Of a stretch of DNA of 64,000 bases, positions 8,466 through 16,494 are shown one piece after another; within the stretch, counting starts at the first letter, position 1, and each line of letters opens with the position of its first letter. The DNA comes from a virus. The position numbers were made by a program, and so were the translations under genes. Under the pieces are notes generated by a model, which was not told the DNA's origin, did no database searches, and worked only from the letters and a program-made list of their open reading frames with translations. The DNA lies in IMG/VR virus record IMGVR_UViG_3300029998_000013, positions 1 to 64,000 of that record; one strand, written 5' to 3'.

Positions 8466-8891
8466 ATGCATATTTTTATACCGTATATTCCTAATGAGCA
8501 ACCAACTATGACAAGACAAGAACAACTTTTGATTAAAAGTGTGGCAGATCAGTTAGAGAAAAGTACTCGTACTGATTGGACACAAGGCGACTTAAGTGCT
8601 TGGTCTGCTTGGGCATATCGTATGCGTGATACTATTCGTAGTACTATGCCTACACTGCAGACCTTGATCTCTGATCAATATCAAGCAGCTCATCCTACCC
8701 CTTCTCCTGATTATCTATTAGCCGCAAGAGCACAAGCTCAAACTCAAGCAGACCTTGAAAGAGCTCGAGGTAATATTCAGATTCCTCGACAGATTCCTCC
8801 TAATTATGGAGTTATTCCTGACGCATACACCAAAGATCCTACACAGGTTGAAATGGTGCCAAGAAAGAGACCTACACTTGAAGATCTCTAA
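8466..8891 (+). CDS. Hypothetical protein
   Basis: 141 aa, mainly helical, Gln/Ala-rich around residues 80-100, with a Pro-rich C-terminal part (IPRQIPPNYG). It stands between a terminator and two RNA elements, so it has its own transcription context. An in-frame ATG at 8508 could be the true start. No family is recognised. Confidence 0.6.
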   Translation: MHIFIPYIPNEQPTMTRQEQLLIKSVADQLEKSTRTDWTQGDLSAWSAWAYRMRDTIRSTMPTLQTLISDQYQAAHPTPSPDYLLAARAQAQTQADLERARGNIQIPRQIPPNYGVIPDAYTKDPTQVEMVPRKRPTLEDL

Positions 8892-8899
8892 AAAAATTA

Positions 8900-8974
8900 A
8901 AGCTCCTAACAGCAAATCCAAAGTAAATCTTTAATCCGCCCAGTGGGCAGAATAACTACAAACAAATGGAGCTT
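8900..8974 (+). repeat. Stem-closed ACAGCAAAUCC RNA element, copy 3
   Basis: AAGCTCC (8900-8906) pairs with GGAGCTT (8968-8974). The box ACAGCAAATCCAAAG starts at 8909. An inner hairpin GCCCA/GGGC is present near 8938-8949. Confidence 0.65.
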
Positions 8975-8978
8975 GATA

Positions 8979-9093
8979 AGAACACATGCAGCAAATCCAA
9001 ACCCAAAATTTAAATTTGTAAATTAAAACGAGATCTTAGTAACGCAAGATCGCTCTATGGCCGAGGCACAAGTGTGGAATTTCGGAGTGTTCT
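8979..9093 (+). repeat. Stem-closed ACAGCAAAUCC RNA element, copy 4
   Basis: AGAACAC (8979-8985) pairs with GTGTTCT (9087-9093). The box GCAGCAAATCCAAACCC begins at 8988. An inner hairpin GATCTT/AAGATC lies near 9034-9053. The closing stem is more distant here, so this copy is less certain. Confidence 0.5.
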
Positions 9094-9124
9094 GTTTATT
9101 TTTTTTACCTTAAATCATTTTTAT

Positions 9125-9490
9125 ATGATGACAGCTATTTTCTTTGGCATTGCCTTTGGTTTCCTTGCCTATGAGTTTTATAAACTCTTTCATCTAAAGA
9201 CAATTATTTATTTAAATCAAGGAATTAAGAGTGTGGCTAATGAGTTGCCGGACAAAGATAATTATAAAGAAGATATGAAGAGTATAAGGAGCCTTGCTCT
9301 TATTAACTTTTACTATTGGATTTGGTTACTTCTTGGTCTTATTACAAGCCAGGCTATATTATTTGGCCCTTTAATCATTTTTGAACTCTTTCATAAGGGA
9401 AAGAAGGTTACTTTATTTCTTGATGGAGTCTTTTCTATTTTGGCAATTACTTTTATTTTACTGAATCACTTTTACTTACACTTATTTTGA
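9125..9490 (+). CDS. Small multi-spanning membrane protein
   Basis: 121 aa with about three hydrophobic segments (residues 2-20, 70-95 and 103-120) and a charged loop between the first two. ATG 9125 is preferred over GTG 9074 because the region before it folds into an RNA element. The TGA stop lies four bases before the next ATG. Function unknown. Confidence 0.6.
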   Translation: MMTAIFFGIAFGFLAYEFYKLFHLKTIIYLNQGIKSVANELPDKDNYKEDMKSIRSLALINFYYWIWLLLGLITSQAILFGPLIIFELFHKGKKVTLFLDGVFSILAITFILLNHFYLHLF

Positions 9491-9494
9491 AAAC

Positions 9495-9842
9495 ATGGCT
9501 ACTGTAACTGTTAATGGTCAATCCTATTCAGGTAAAAATATTACAGTTAACGGCAACACAGTTGTTGTTGATGGTGTTACTGCTTCTGTTACTACACGTG
9601 TTCTTAAGATTGAAATTGTTGGAGACATTGAGTCTCTATCATGTGAGTCTTGCGACTCTCTTCATATTAAAGGAAACGTGAAACAACTCTCAACTATGTC
9701 AGGGGATGTAGATATTGAGGGTGATGTTATATCTGTAACTACAGCATCAGGAGATGTTACCTGTAAAAACATAAATGGTCCTGTTAAGACTATATCTGGC
9801 GATATTACATGTCGCAATATGACAGGAGACATGCATTTGTAA
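9495..9842 (+). CDS. Bactofilin/DUF4097-like beta-repeat protein
   Basis: 115 aa made of short beta repeats: LHIKGNVKQLSTMSGDVDIEG, then ITTASGDV-type and TISGDITCRN turns. The recurring SGDV/I rungs suggest a small beta-helix or beta-solenoid as in DUF4097 and bactofilin-like proteins. Its neighbours are a membrane protein and a vWA protein. A structural or polymer-forming role is inferred only. Confidence 0.5.
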   Translation: MATVTVNGQSYSGKNITVNGNTVVVDGVTASVTTRVLKIEIVGDIESLSCESCDSLHIKGNVKQLSTMSGDVDIEGDVISVTTASGDVTCKNINGPVKTISGDITCRNMTGDMHL

Positions 9843-9884
9843 TTTCTTTTTCTAAACATAAGTTTTACTTAAAAGTTTTTCAAA

Positions 9885-10256
9885 ATGGCTGAACCCACAC
9901 TAGAACAACTGCAAAGCGGTTCGTTCTACACCTCTGTTATCAGAGGTAACAAACAAATCAAAGCTGACAGAGGTCAACAACTTCTGGAAGATGGTGAGAT
10001 GTCCTTCCGTCGTAAGATCGAAGACAAAGGTCGCGAGGTTACACGACTCAAACGCACTCTTGTCAACATGCTGGATTTATCTCCAGAAAACATGATGACT
10101 CTCAAAATGGCAGATGACTTCAATCCTGATGAATTTGCTAACCGGTATTGTTCTATTTCTGTAGACGTCAGAAATGAGGTTCTTAAGCTCAATGAGTACA
10201 AGAAAGCTTACAATCGTCTATATGGCGGCACTTACGAAATGGAGGCCGTTGACTAA
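9885..10256 (+). CDS. Hypothetical helical protein
   Basis: 123 aa, charged and helical, with a coiled-coil-like segment (RKIEDKGREVTRLKRTLVNM). The stop codon overlaps the ATG of the vWA gene at 10256, so the two are co-translated and may interact. No family is recognised. Confidence 0.65.
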   Translation: MAEPTLEQLQSGSFYTSVIRGNKQIKADRGQQLLEDGEMSFRRKIEDKGREVTRLKRTLVNMLDLSPENMMTLKMADDFNPDEFANRYCSISVDVRNEVLKLNEYKKAYNRLYGGTYEMEAVD

Positions 10257-11149
10257 TGGGCCACGGTTCGTATTCTACCGAATCCAGGTCTTTAAGATCT
10301 GAAGCATTGGGTTATCAAACCAAATCTGCAAACGAAATTTTCTCGAACAAATTTGATCCTTTGATGAATCCCAATGGTGTTGGCATTCGTGAGTCTCGCG
10401 ACTCCGAAGACCATCCAAATTCTGTTCCAATTATATTTGCTTTAGATGTTACCGGTTCTATGGGTATGATTCCTCATCACTTAGTGAAAGAGGGATTGCC
10501 TGTTATGATGTCCGGCATTATTGAAGCAGGTGTTTTGGATCCTCAAGTAATGTTTTTAGGAATAGGTGATCATGAATGTGATTATGCCCCACTGCAGATC
10601 TCACAATTTGAATCCAATGACGAGTTACTCGACAAATGGTTAACCAAAGTGTGGATCGAGAGAGGGGGCGGTACTAATGAAGGCGAAAGCTATTCGTTGG
10701 CTCACTACTTTGCAGCATTCCACACGTCTTTGGACTGTTTTGAAAAGCGTGGTAAAAAGGGATTTCTCTTCACAGTTGGTGATGAACCAACTCTGCGGAA
10801 TTATCCAGCTCGCAAACTGAGCGCTATCACTGGAAATGGTCAAGAACAAACGTATTCTGATGCCGAACTTTTAGCGGAAGCTCAAAAGAAGTACCATGTC
10901 TATCATTTACATATGAGACAAGGTGCTAATGGTCGTCATCAGCCTACTATGGATGGCTGGAAACAATTGTTGGGAAGTAATCTTATTCTTGTCGATGACA
11001 AAACTAAGATTCCCGCAATTATTGCACAAATCGTTTCATCGGTTGAGGCTCAATCTGTTAATCAGGGGATTGAAGCTTATAACAACCGCCCACAACCTGT
11101 ACTTGAGCCAGAGGGCCCAAGACCCACTTCATCAGACATGATGCTTTAA
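10256..11149 (+). CDS. vWA-domain protein
   Basis: 297 aa. A vWA domain spans about residues 55-265. The metal-binding motif is FALDVTGSMGM (DxTGS variant), followed by GIGDHECD and RGGGTNEGESY. The last 30 residues are Pro-rich. vWA proteins bind metal-dependent partners, often MoxR-type ATPases, and one is encoded about 9 kb upstream. Function in the phage is unknown. Confidence 0.75.
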   Translation: MGHGSYSTESRSLRSEALGYQTKSANEIFSNKFDPLMNPNGVGIRESRDSEDHPNSVPIIFALDVTGSMGMIPHHLVKEGLPVMMSGIIEAGVLDPQVMFLGIGDHECDYAPLQISQFESNDELLDKWLTKVWIERGGGTNEGESYSLAHYFAAFHTSLDCFEKRGKKGFLFTVGDEPTLRNYPARKLSAITGNGQEQTYSDAELLAEAQKKYHVYHLHMRQGANGRHQPTMDGWKQLLGSNLILVDDKTKIPAIIAQIVSSVEAQSVNQGIEAYNNRPQPVLEPEGPRPTSSDMML

Positions 11150-11190
11150 TTTTTCTAATCATATTGTTAACCCCCTAAAAGATTACAACT

Positions 11191-11343
11191 ATGGGAATGG
11201 ATCAAGGCACTTATAGTGCAAAGACATGGGAACAGGTTGCTGAAAACTTGGAAACCAAGCCATCAGCTGAAACCGATCTTCCTATCGCAACAGCTGAAGC
11301 TGCTGCACCTGCTGAAGAAGTTGAGCCGACAGTTACTGAATAG
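11191..11343 (+). CDS. Small acidic Ala/Glu/Pro-rich protein
   Basis: A 50-codon gene starting MGMDQGTYSAKTWEQVAE and ending in an acidic Ala/Pro/Glu tail. It fits exactly between the vWA gene and the PurA-like gene, 5 bases before the latter. Its codon use matches its neighbours, which supports a real gene. No function can be assigned. Confidence 0.5.
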   Translation: MGMDQGTYSAKTWEQVAENLETKPSAETDLPIATAEAAAPAEEVEPTVTE

Positions 11344-11348
11344 TCTTA

Positions 11349-12449
11349 ATGGCTAACAAAGCTGTCATAGGCTTAGGCTTTGGAGATGAGGGCAAAGGAT
11401 TAGTGACAAACTACCTTTGCCTTCAGAATCCAAAAGCTTTGGTTGTCAGATATTCTGGTGGCCAACAAGCCGGACATACCGTTATCAAGGATGATATACG
11501 GCATGTATTTTCAAATTTTGGGTCTGGCACTCTAAACGGAAATCCTACCTATTGGTCGGAATTCTGCACTGTCGATCCAATTGGAGTTTATCAAGAACTC
11601 CAAGTACTTCTATCGAAGGGCATTAAACCCCTTCTTTACATTGATGCAATGTGTCCAGTGACTACACCTATGGAGAAACGCTTGAATCAAACTTTAGATA
11701 TGGAGCACGGTACTTGCGGCTGTGGTGTGTGGAGAACACACCTCCGTGAACGAAATGGTGCTTCAATATTATTTGAAGATTTAGCTTTTCCAAGCGTTCT
11801 GGATATGAAACTCAAAGCGTTGAGCTCTACATACCCACCTGGAGTGTATGATGAACAAGAAATTTCTATATTTAAGTATTGCTGTAATATGCTACTTCAA
11901 TCTAGTCATGTTCAAGGCATCTTTGGGATTCCTGAAGCAGAGGAGTACATCTTTGAAAGTTCGCAAGGACTTCTCTTAGATCCTGCTTTTGGTTTTTACC
12001 CGCACGTGACAGCATCATCCGTTGGCTCAGCCAACATCCTGAAATTTCCAATTGAAGTTCCTGAGTTTTATTTAGTTACAAGAGCCTACCAAACACGACA
12101 TGGTAATGGCCCTATGACTAATGCTCAATTTCCGCTTAATATCACGCCTAACCCGGTAGAGACAAATGTATTTAACCAGTATCAGTTAGATTTTCGCACA
12201 TCAGTGCTTGATCTCGAACTTTTGATGTATGGTGCCTCCAAGGATTTTGCCATTAGTACAAGCCCTGAAAATACTTTAGTAATTACGTGTCTGGACCAAA
12301 TGAATTCTTTCTCTCTTAGTGATGATAACAAGGTTATCCACTTTGACAATGAAGAAAGCTTTGTTAATCACATCGCTAATCAAATGGTTACTCCTCACGT
12401 CTTACTGAGTCACAGCCCCCGGTCAGAGTGTATTACTCACTTCAAATAA
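11349..12449 (+). CDS. Adenylosuccinate synthetase family enzyme (PurA/PurZ-like)
   Basis: 366 aa, shorter than cellular PurA (about 430). The P-loop GLGFGDEGKG keeps the catalytic Asp, and QQAGHTV matches the next conserved block. FESSQGLLLDPAFGFYPHVT and RAYQTRHGNGP match the later blocks but look closer to viral PurZ (GF.PH.T and TRHG) than to PurA (GTYPFVTSS and TRVG). PurA joins aspartate to IMP. PurZ uses dGMP and leads to 2-aminoadenine DNA. Retention of Asp in GDEGKG fits PurA or the Asp-retaining PurZ0 type. A family A polymerase lies in the same window. Confidence 0.75.
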   Translation: MANKAVIGLGFGDEGKGLVTNYLCLQNPKALVVRYSGGQQAGHTVIKDDIRHVFSNFGSGTLNGNPTYWSEFCTVDPIGVYQELQVLLSKGIKPLLYIDAMCPVTTPMEKRLNQTLDMEHGTCGCGVWRTHLRERNGASILFEDLAFPSVLDMKLKALSSTYPPGVYDEQEISIFKYCCNMLLQSSHVQGIFGIPEAEEYIFESSQGLLLDPAFGFYPHVTASSVGSANILKFPIEVPEFYLVTRAYQTRHGNGPMTNAQFPLNITPNPVETNVFNQYQLDFRTSVLDLELLMYGASKDFAISTSPENTLVITCLDQMNSFSLSDDNKVIHFDNEESFVNHIANQMVTPHVLLSHSPRSECITHFK

Positions 12450-12459
12450 AATTTCTTTA

Positions 12460-12512
12460 AGAATACATACAGCAACTCAAACTCTATATGGTTTAGAAAA
12501 CAAACGTATTCT
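12460..12512 (+). repeat. Stem-closed ACAGCAAAUCC RNA element, copy 5
   Basis: AGAATAC (12460-12466) pairs with GTATTCT (12506-12512). The box ACAGCAACTCAAACTC starts at 12469. Confidence 0.6.
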
Positions 12513-12516
12513 GATA

Positions 12517-12577
12517 AGGTCAATTACAGCAAATCAAACTGAAAAACAATGAAAAGGTTTCAACCAAACATTGACCT
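12517..12577 (+). repeat. Stem-closed ACAGCAAAUCC RNA element, copy 6
   Basis: AGGTCAAT (12517-12524) pairs with ATTGACCT (12570-12577). The box ACAGCAAATCAAACTG starts at 12526, two bases after the left strand. A small inner hairpin GGTT/AACC is present. Confidence 0.65.
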
Positions 12578-12599
12578 GCAATTCTTTATAATTATTAAC

Positions 12600-12881
12600 A
12601 TGAACATGGCACGAACTCATAATCATGAGGTAGATCGAGGCAACTATTATTGGTCTACACAAAATGGGAAGTCTTATTTGGTAAAGGATTTATCTGACAC
12701 ACATTTGATAAATATTATTAAATATGTTAAACAGAAAAATGATCCTAAAATGAAAGAATTAGTTGAATTCTTACAGACTGAACAAGTCTATAGAGGAAAC
12801 AATGAGATCTCGATTCTAGATTATCCTATGACGGGTACGCCACAAGCCTATACTTTTCAAACATGCAAAAAACGGCGTTAA
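12600..12881 (+). CDS. Hypothetical protein
   Basis: 93 aa starting MNMARTHNHEVDRGNYYW. An upstream in-frame ATG at 12549 lies inside an RNA element and would add a poorly matching N-terminus, so 12600 is preferred. Its 3' end overlaps the start of the IMPDH-family gene by 19 bases. No family is recognised. Confidence 0.55.
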   Translation: MNMARTHNHEVDRGNYYWSTQNGKSYLVKDLSDTHLINIIKYVKQKNDPKMKELVEFLQTEQVYRGNNEISILDYPMTGTPQAYTFQTCKKRR

Positions 12882-13915
12882 CCTATGATGATATTCAATT
12901 AGTCCCTGAATACTCATCCGTAAAACACAGAAAAGATATTCGACTCTGGACAAAAGTATCTCGGAACTTTACTATAGGAATTCCTTTAGTAGCTTCTCCT
13001 ATGAGTACTGTTTGTGGAAAAGAAATGGCCTATGCATTTGCTCATGCAGGTGGTGTAGGCTGTATTCATAGATTTTCTTCAATTGAAGAAGAGGCTAAAT
13101 CTGTTAAAGACTTGATCTATAGCCTTAAAGTAAGTTCTTGGGCCCCTTTCACTGAGAAGACTCCAATTATGGCCGCTATTGGAGCCAATGGTGATTATCT
13201 TGAGTGTGCTCAAGAATTAATTAAAGCTGGAGCTAATATCCTTCTTATGGATGTGGCTCATGGTCATCATGAAAATGTGAAGCTTGCTATAGAAGAATTA
13301 CGGAAACTTTCTGGTAAATTTGACATTATTGCTGGAAATATTGCAACAAGACGTGCTGCCCAAGACTTATGTGAATGGGGAGTTGATGGTCTGCGAGTTG
13401 GTATTGGTGGTGGTTCTTTATGTACTACTCGAATTAAAACTGGCTTTGGTATTCCCAACGTAACTTCTCTTGAAGATGTCTTGTCATTTGCTCGTGATTC
13501 TTGTAGTCCTCAAATACCTGTTATGGCTGATGGCGGAATTCGTTCATCAGGTGATATTGCTAAAGCACTTGCTTTAGGAGCTTCTACAGTAATGTTAGGC
13601 TCTTTAATTGCAGGATGTGAAGAAGCGCCTGGAAATTTGTACACCAATGAAAAGGGTGTATTGTGTAAACGATATAGTGGCTCTGCCTCTATGGAAACAA
13701 AAGGTGCTAGTGGATTACCTCTTCGTAATATTGAAGGTGTATCTAAAGGCATTCCTTACAAAGGTTTTGTTCACCACATTCTTGAGGATTTAGTTGATGG
13801 TATTAAATCAGCATTGTCATATGGTGGAGCTGAGAATCTGGAACAATTTCATCCAGATTATGTGGTTATTACAAACGCAGGTATGGCAGAAGCCCAACCT
13901 CATTTACTTGGCTAA
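12863..13915 (+). CDS. IMP dehydrogenase / GMP reductase family enzyme without CBS domain
   Basis: 350 aa TIM barrel. The N-terminal [14 protein letters not shown] and [12 protein letters not shown] are family signatures. The catalytic loop is [15 protein letters not shown] with the active-site Cys. [19 protein letters not shown] binds phosphate, and [11 protein letters not shown] follows. The length matches GMP reductase or a CBS-less IMPDH. IMPDH makes XMP from IMP; GMPR returns GMP to IMP. I cannot separate the two from sequence alone. Beside a PurA/PurZ-like enzyme it suggests rerouting of the purine pool. Confidence 0.8.
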   Translation: MQKTALTYDDIQLVPEYSSVKHRKDIRLWTKVSRNFTIGIPLVASPMSTVCGKEMAYAFAHAGGVGCIHRFSSIEEEAKSVKDLIYSLKVSSWAPFTEKTPIMAAIGANGDYLECAQELIKAGANILLMDVAHGHHENVKLAIEELRKLSGKFDIIAGNIATRRAAQDLCEWGVDGLRVGIGGGSLCTTRIKTGFGIPNVTSLEDVLSFARDSCSPQIPVMADGGIRSSGDIAKALALGASTVMLGSLIAGCEEAPGNLYTNEKGVLCKRYSGSASMETKGASGLPLRNIEGVSKGIPYKGFVHHILEDLVDGIKSALSYGGAENLEQFHPDYVVITNAGMAEAQPHLLG

Positions 13916-13916
13916 C

Positions 13917-14108
13917 ATGAAAACAAATTCAGGTAATCCAATATGTCCACATGACTTGCAAGACTGTAACCATTTTGATATAGATGGTCATCTGGATTGT
14001 AAAGCATGTCCACGATACGCAGATGGCGTACGAGCTACTGGCGCAATGCCAGGAGCAGAACTTACTTATAACTTTTTTAAAGGCCTTTGGTACAAGATTT
14101 TCAAATGA
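13917..14108 (+). CDS. Small Cys-rich protein
   Basis: 63 aa with six Cys/His candidates (CPHDLQDCNHF and CKACPRYADG), suggesting a small zinc-binding fold. ATG 13917 follows the IMPDH stop by one base, and the TGA stop overlaps the next ATG. Function unknown. Confidence 0.6.
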   Translation: MKTNSGNPICPHDLQDCNHFDIDGHLDCKACPRYADGVRATGAMPGAELTYNFFKGLWYKIFK

Positions 14109-14485
14109 ATGCAACAATTACAGAACATCAACTCATTGCAAGCTTAATTAAACACCCTAGGAATGATTTTGAAACAGGATTTAATAGTGCTTTGATTTCT
14201 TTACTTCAACAACTTAACGGAATTGCTCCCGAAGTTAATGAAACTAATAATCAAAGTCCTCAGTTAAATCGTTTAGATCAGATACTAAGGGACTCTCTTA
14301 CAGAGAGTGAATTCAATTCTCTTTATGCACAGAAAAGGGAAGAAATTTATTCTCTAGTTCAAAGCGGTGCAAAACTTGCCGCAGTTAAAACTTTAAAAGG
14401 GTATACTGGTATAGGATTAAAAGAAGCAAAAGATATTTGCGATTTAGTACAAGAGGAATTAAGTCGCAATGGAGATATCTTCTAA
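14105..14485 (+). CDS. Protein with ribosomal L7/L12 C-terminal-like domain
   Basis: 126 aa. Residues about 90-120 read AKLAAVKTLKGYTGIGLKEA followed by KDICD. This closely follows the bL12 C-terminal motif (K..VIK.VR..TGLGLKEAK.LV) that contacts translation GTPases. The N-terminal region is different and may be a dimerisation or anchoring part. L12-like proteins are known in environmental phage genomes. Next to tmRNA and the tRNA island it fits a role in capturing translation factors or ribosomes. It starts in an ATGA overlap; the upstream TTG is rejected. Confidence 0.7.
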   Translation: MNATITEHQLIASLIKHPRNDFETGFNSALISLLQQLNGIAPEVNETNNQSPQLNRLDQILRDSLTESEFNSLYAQKREEIYSLVQSGAKLAAVKTLKGYTGIGLKEAKDICDLVQEELSRNGDIF

Positions 14486-14518
14486 GATAAGAAATTATCA
14501 ACTTACAACAATTTTACA

Positions 14519-14773
14519 ATGAGTGATAAGCAATTGGCTATACTCAAAAAATATTTATCAGATGAAGATATTAAGGATATTGAGGGGAAAGGGCCACAAG
14601 CTGTTTCCAACTTTGTAAACTTAATCATTCAGCTGAAGCAGCCTAACCGTTGGAATAACTGGATAGGTGAGAGATTAGAAGATGATGATAGACCCGAAGT
14701 AATTGATTATGGAACACTAATCGCTTTGGATATCTATGATATCTTCACCTTTATTCAGTTTATAGCTGAGTAA
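14519..14773 (+). CDS. Hypothetical small acidic protein
   Basis: 84 aa, helical and acidic (LSDEDIKDIEGKG). It ends 9 bases before the tmRNA. No family is recognised. Confidence 0.55.
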   Translation: MSDKQLAILKKYLSDEDIKDIEGKGPQAVSNFVNLIIQLKQPNRWNNWIGERLEDDDRPEVIDYGTLIALDIYDIFTFIQFIAE

Positions 14774-15321
14774 AGGATCTACGGGGGTGTTTGGTTTTGA
14801 CAGCATTGAGTAGGGTAGCAGAACACACTAGGAGGAGTCCAAAATACTCAAAACAACAAACGACAACAGAAATGTTATCAACTTCGTACCACGTGCATCT
14901 GTACGTGCATACAACCAAATGGCTGCGTAACAAAACGAACGGAGTCGGTCTTAGACTTTGTTAAAGAAATTAAGACAGTAGTTCTCGGACTTAAACCGAG
15001 TGGTGGAAGATGGCGGAGAAATTCGTTCCCATGTTTTGTTAGTTTTCTCAAAACTAAACAGAGAAAGTACTGCAAAGACTAAGTGTGTATATTTTGTTAT
15101 TTTTCCTTTGTATGGACGGCGGTTTAAGATTTGGACCCCTTATGCAGTAATGTATATTGAAAATTGGATGAATTCAGGGAACACTAAACGAAGCAATTCG
15201 CATGTCAATCCTGAGCTAAGCAGAGAATACATTCTCTGAAAGTGCAACGACTACCTGAGAGATATAGTTCTCTTAATAACAGGAATAAGCGTCCGACATC
15301 CCTAAGGGATGATGATATAGT

Positions 15322-15888
15322 CTAATCTTCTAGGAAACTAGAAGTGAAAGTTGAGATTTGATTTAGAAACTCTTTAGTTTCTATATCTGACATCTCTTGT
15401 TTCATTAAGTTAATTGGAGTAGATACAAATTGTATGTTATCAATAATATAACCTTTGCTAGAGTCAATTCTATCTAAGGAAGCTCTTTGAGTTATATGAA
15501 TAATATTTAAATTGTTATCTTCCGGCAAAATTAAAGTAATTCCAGAATATGGACAAATGCCATTTTGTTTCTCCCAAACTTCTTTTAAAACATCTAAAGT
15601 AATATTAATTTCTTTGTCCCTCCTTTTAACACATCTTAAAGTATATCTAAAAGAACTGAATTCATCTCTTCTATTTGGACGTATTTTATCTAAGTGTTCT
15701 TTTTGAGAATCTGACAATGTTTTTGATGCTCTATGTGAATTATTATAAGAAGTTGCACAACTTCGTGAACAAAAACACTTTCTATCTAACTCTTTATTTC
15801 TTTTCAATTCAGACGCAGGTTTTTCTGCTTCTTTTCCACAGCAATCACAAATAAATGTTGCTGATTTTCTTCCATCATTTTGTTTCAT
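15322..15888 (-). CDS. HNH homing endonuclease, antisense inside the tmRNA intron
   Basis: 188 aa. A zinc-ribbon-like start (CDCCGKEAEKPAS, CFCSRSCATSY) precedes an HNH region with ICPYSGITL and RASLDRIDSSKGYIIDNIQFVS. Free-standing and intron HNH enzymes cut intron-less alleles to spread the intron. It is read opposite to the tmRNA and has its own -7 box (15914-15921) about 26 bases upstream of its ATG. Trp is written TGG here. Confidence 0.85.
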   Translation of the reverse strand: MKQNDGRKSATFICDCCGKEAEKPASELKRNKELDRKCFCSRSCATSYNNSHRASKTLSDSQKEHLDKIRPNRRDEFSSFRYTLRCVKRRDKEINITLDVLKEVWEKQNGICPYSGITLILPEDNNLNIIHITQRASLDRIDSSKGYIIDNIQFVSTPINLMKQEMSDIETKEFLNQISTFTSSFLED

Positions 15889-15913
15889 AGTAATATTTAT
15901 TAATTAATAATTA

Positions 15914-15921
15914 CAAAGATA
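15914..15921 (-). promoter_or_regulatory. Bacteroidota-type -7 box for the antisense HNH gene
   Basis: On the minus strand this reads TATCTTTG, matching TAnnTTTG, 26 bases before the HNH start codon. Confidence 0.55.
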
Positions 15922-16013
15922 CAATAATATTTTGGAATAAATTGGATATGAAAAGTTAAAAGAAGTTAAAATGCGAATCCGCCCACCTCCACAATTAACT
16001 AATTCTATTATTT

Positions 16014-16484
16014 ATGGCAGCAAGATCCTACAAAATTCCGGAACCACCGGCAGGTTATGAAGTTGATGAAGAGAACTCTACATTCTTTGAAATTAAGTAT
16101 AAATTAAGCAATACAATGCCTAAAAATTACGCTTCATTATTTGACCTTACTGGCTATTATCTTAATTCTGACAGTGAAGTTAAAGGCCCAGTTACTTATA
16201 CAGTTAGCTCAGCTCGTAGAAATATCTTTCCTGAACGAGAGGATTGTGATGCTGTATTAGCTTTAGCTCAATTAATGCAATTACGAGATGTTTATAATCA
16301 AGGTTGGGTTCCTGATTGGAATGACAATATTGAGAAGTTTGCAATTTGTAATGAATGTAATGAGATTAAGCCTATTACTACTGTTTGTCATAACAAGATT
16401 TTGACTTTTCAAACTCCTGAAATTAGAGCCGTATTTATGGACAATTTCATGGGTTATTTATGTATTGCTAAACGATTACTTTAA
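16014..16484 (+). CDS. Hypothetical protein
   Basis: 156 aa. It contains CNECNEIKP, which may be half of a zinc site, and a central YTVSSARRNIFPERED segment. It is the first gene after tmRNA and lies 11 bases before the Nudix gene. Family unknown. Confidence 0.6.
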   Translation: MAARSYKIPEPPAGYEVDEENSTFFEIKYKLSNTMPKNYASLFDLTGYYLNSDSEVKGPVTYTVSSARRNIFPEREDCDAVLALAQLMQLRDVYNQGWVPDWNDNIEKFAICNECNEIKPITTVCHNKILTFQTPEIRAVFMDNFMGYLCIAKRLL

Positions 16485-16494
16485 AAAATTAAAC

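Larger units (their letters stand above)
15125..15973 (+). other. Group I intron within the tmRNA T loop
   Basis: 849 bases. The 5' exon ends in U and the intron ends in G, as group I introns require. Core elements: P AATTCAGGGAACACT (15171-15185), Q AATCCTGAGCTAAGC (15207-15221), R GTGCAACGACTACCT (15242-15256), S GATATAGTCT (15314-15323). An HNH endonuclease gene fills the 3' part on the opposite strand. Precise splicing is predicted, since the joined exons restore a perfect T arm. Confidence 0.85.
14783..15991 (+). ncRNA. ssrA: tmRNA interrupted by a group I intron in its T loop
   Basis: The 5' end GGGGGTG (14783-14789) followed by TTTGGTTTTGACAG is the tmRNA signature. It pairs with CACCTCC (15984-15990) at the 3' end. 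The tag frame ends ...YNQMAA then TAA at 14928. The pseudoknot region ends in GACTAAGTGTGTAT, matching the conserved ACTAAGCATGTA. The T stem is GGCGG (15118-15122) with CCGCC (15979-15983). Joining 15124 to 15974 restores the canonical loop TTCGAAT. CCA is not encoded. tmRNA rescues stalled ribosomes and tags products for proteases such as ClpP, which this phage also encodes. Confidence 0.88.

Noticed and set aside
9074-9124. GTG start at 9074 for the small membrane protein
   Set aside because: It falls in the right stem of RNA element copy 4; ATG 9125 is a better start.
12549-12599. ATG start at 12549 for the gene before the IMPDH-family enzyme
   Set aside because: It lies inside RNA element copy 6 and adds an unconvincing N-terminus; ATG 12600 is preferred.
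14878-15239. Small reading frames on both strands inside the tmRNA
   Set aside because: They overlap conserved tmRNA helices and the intron P and Q elements and show no protein-like pattern.
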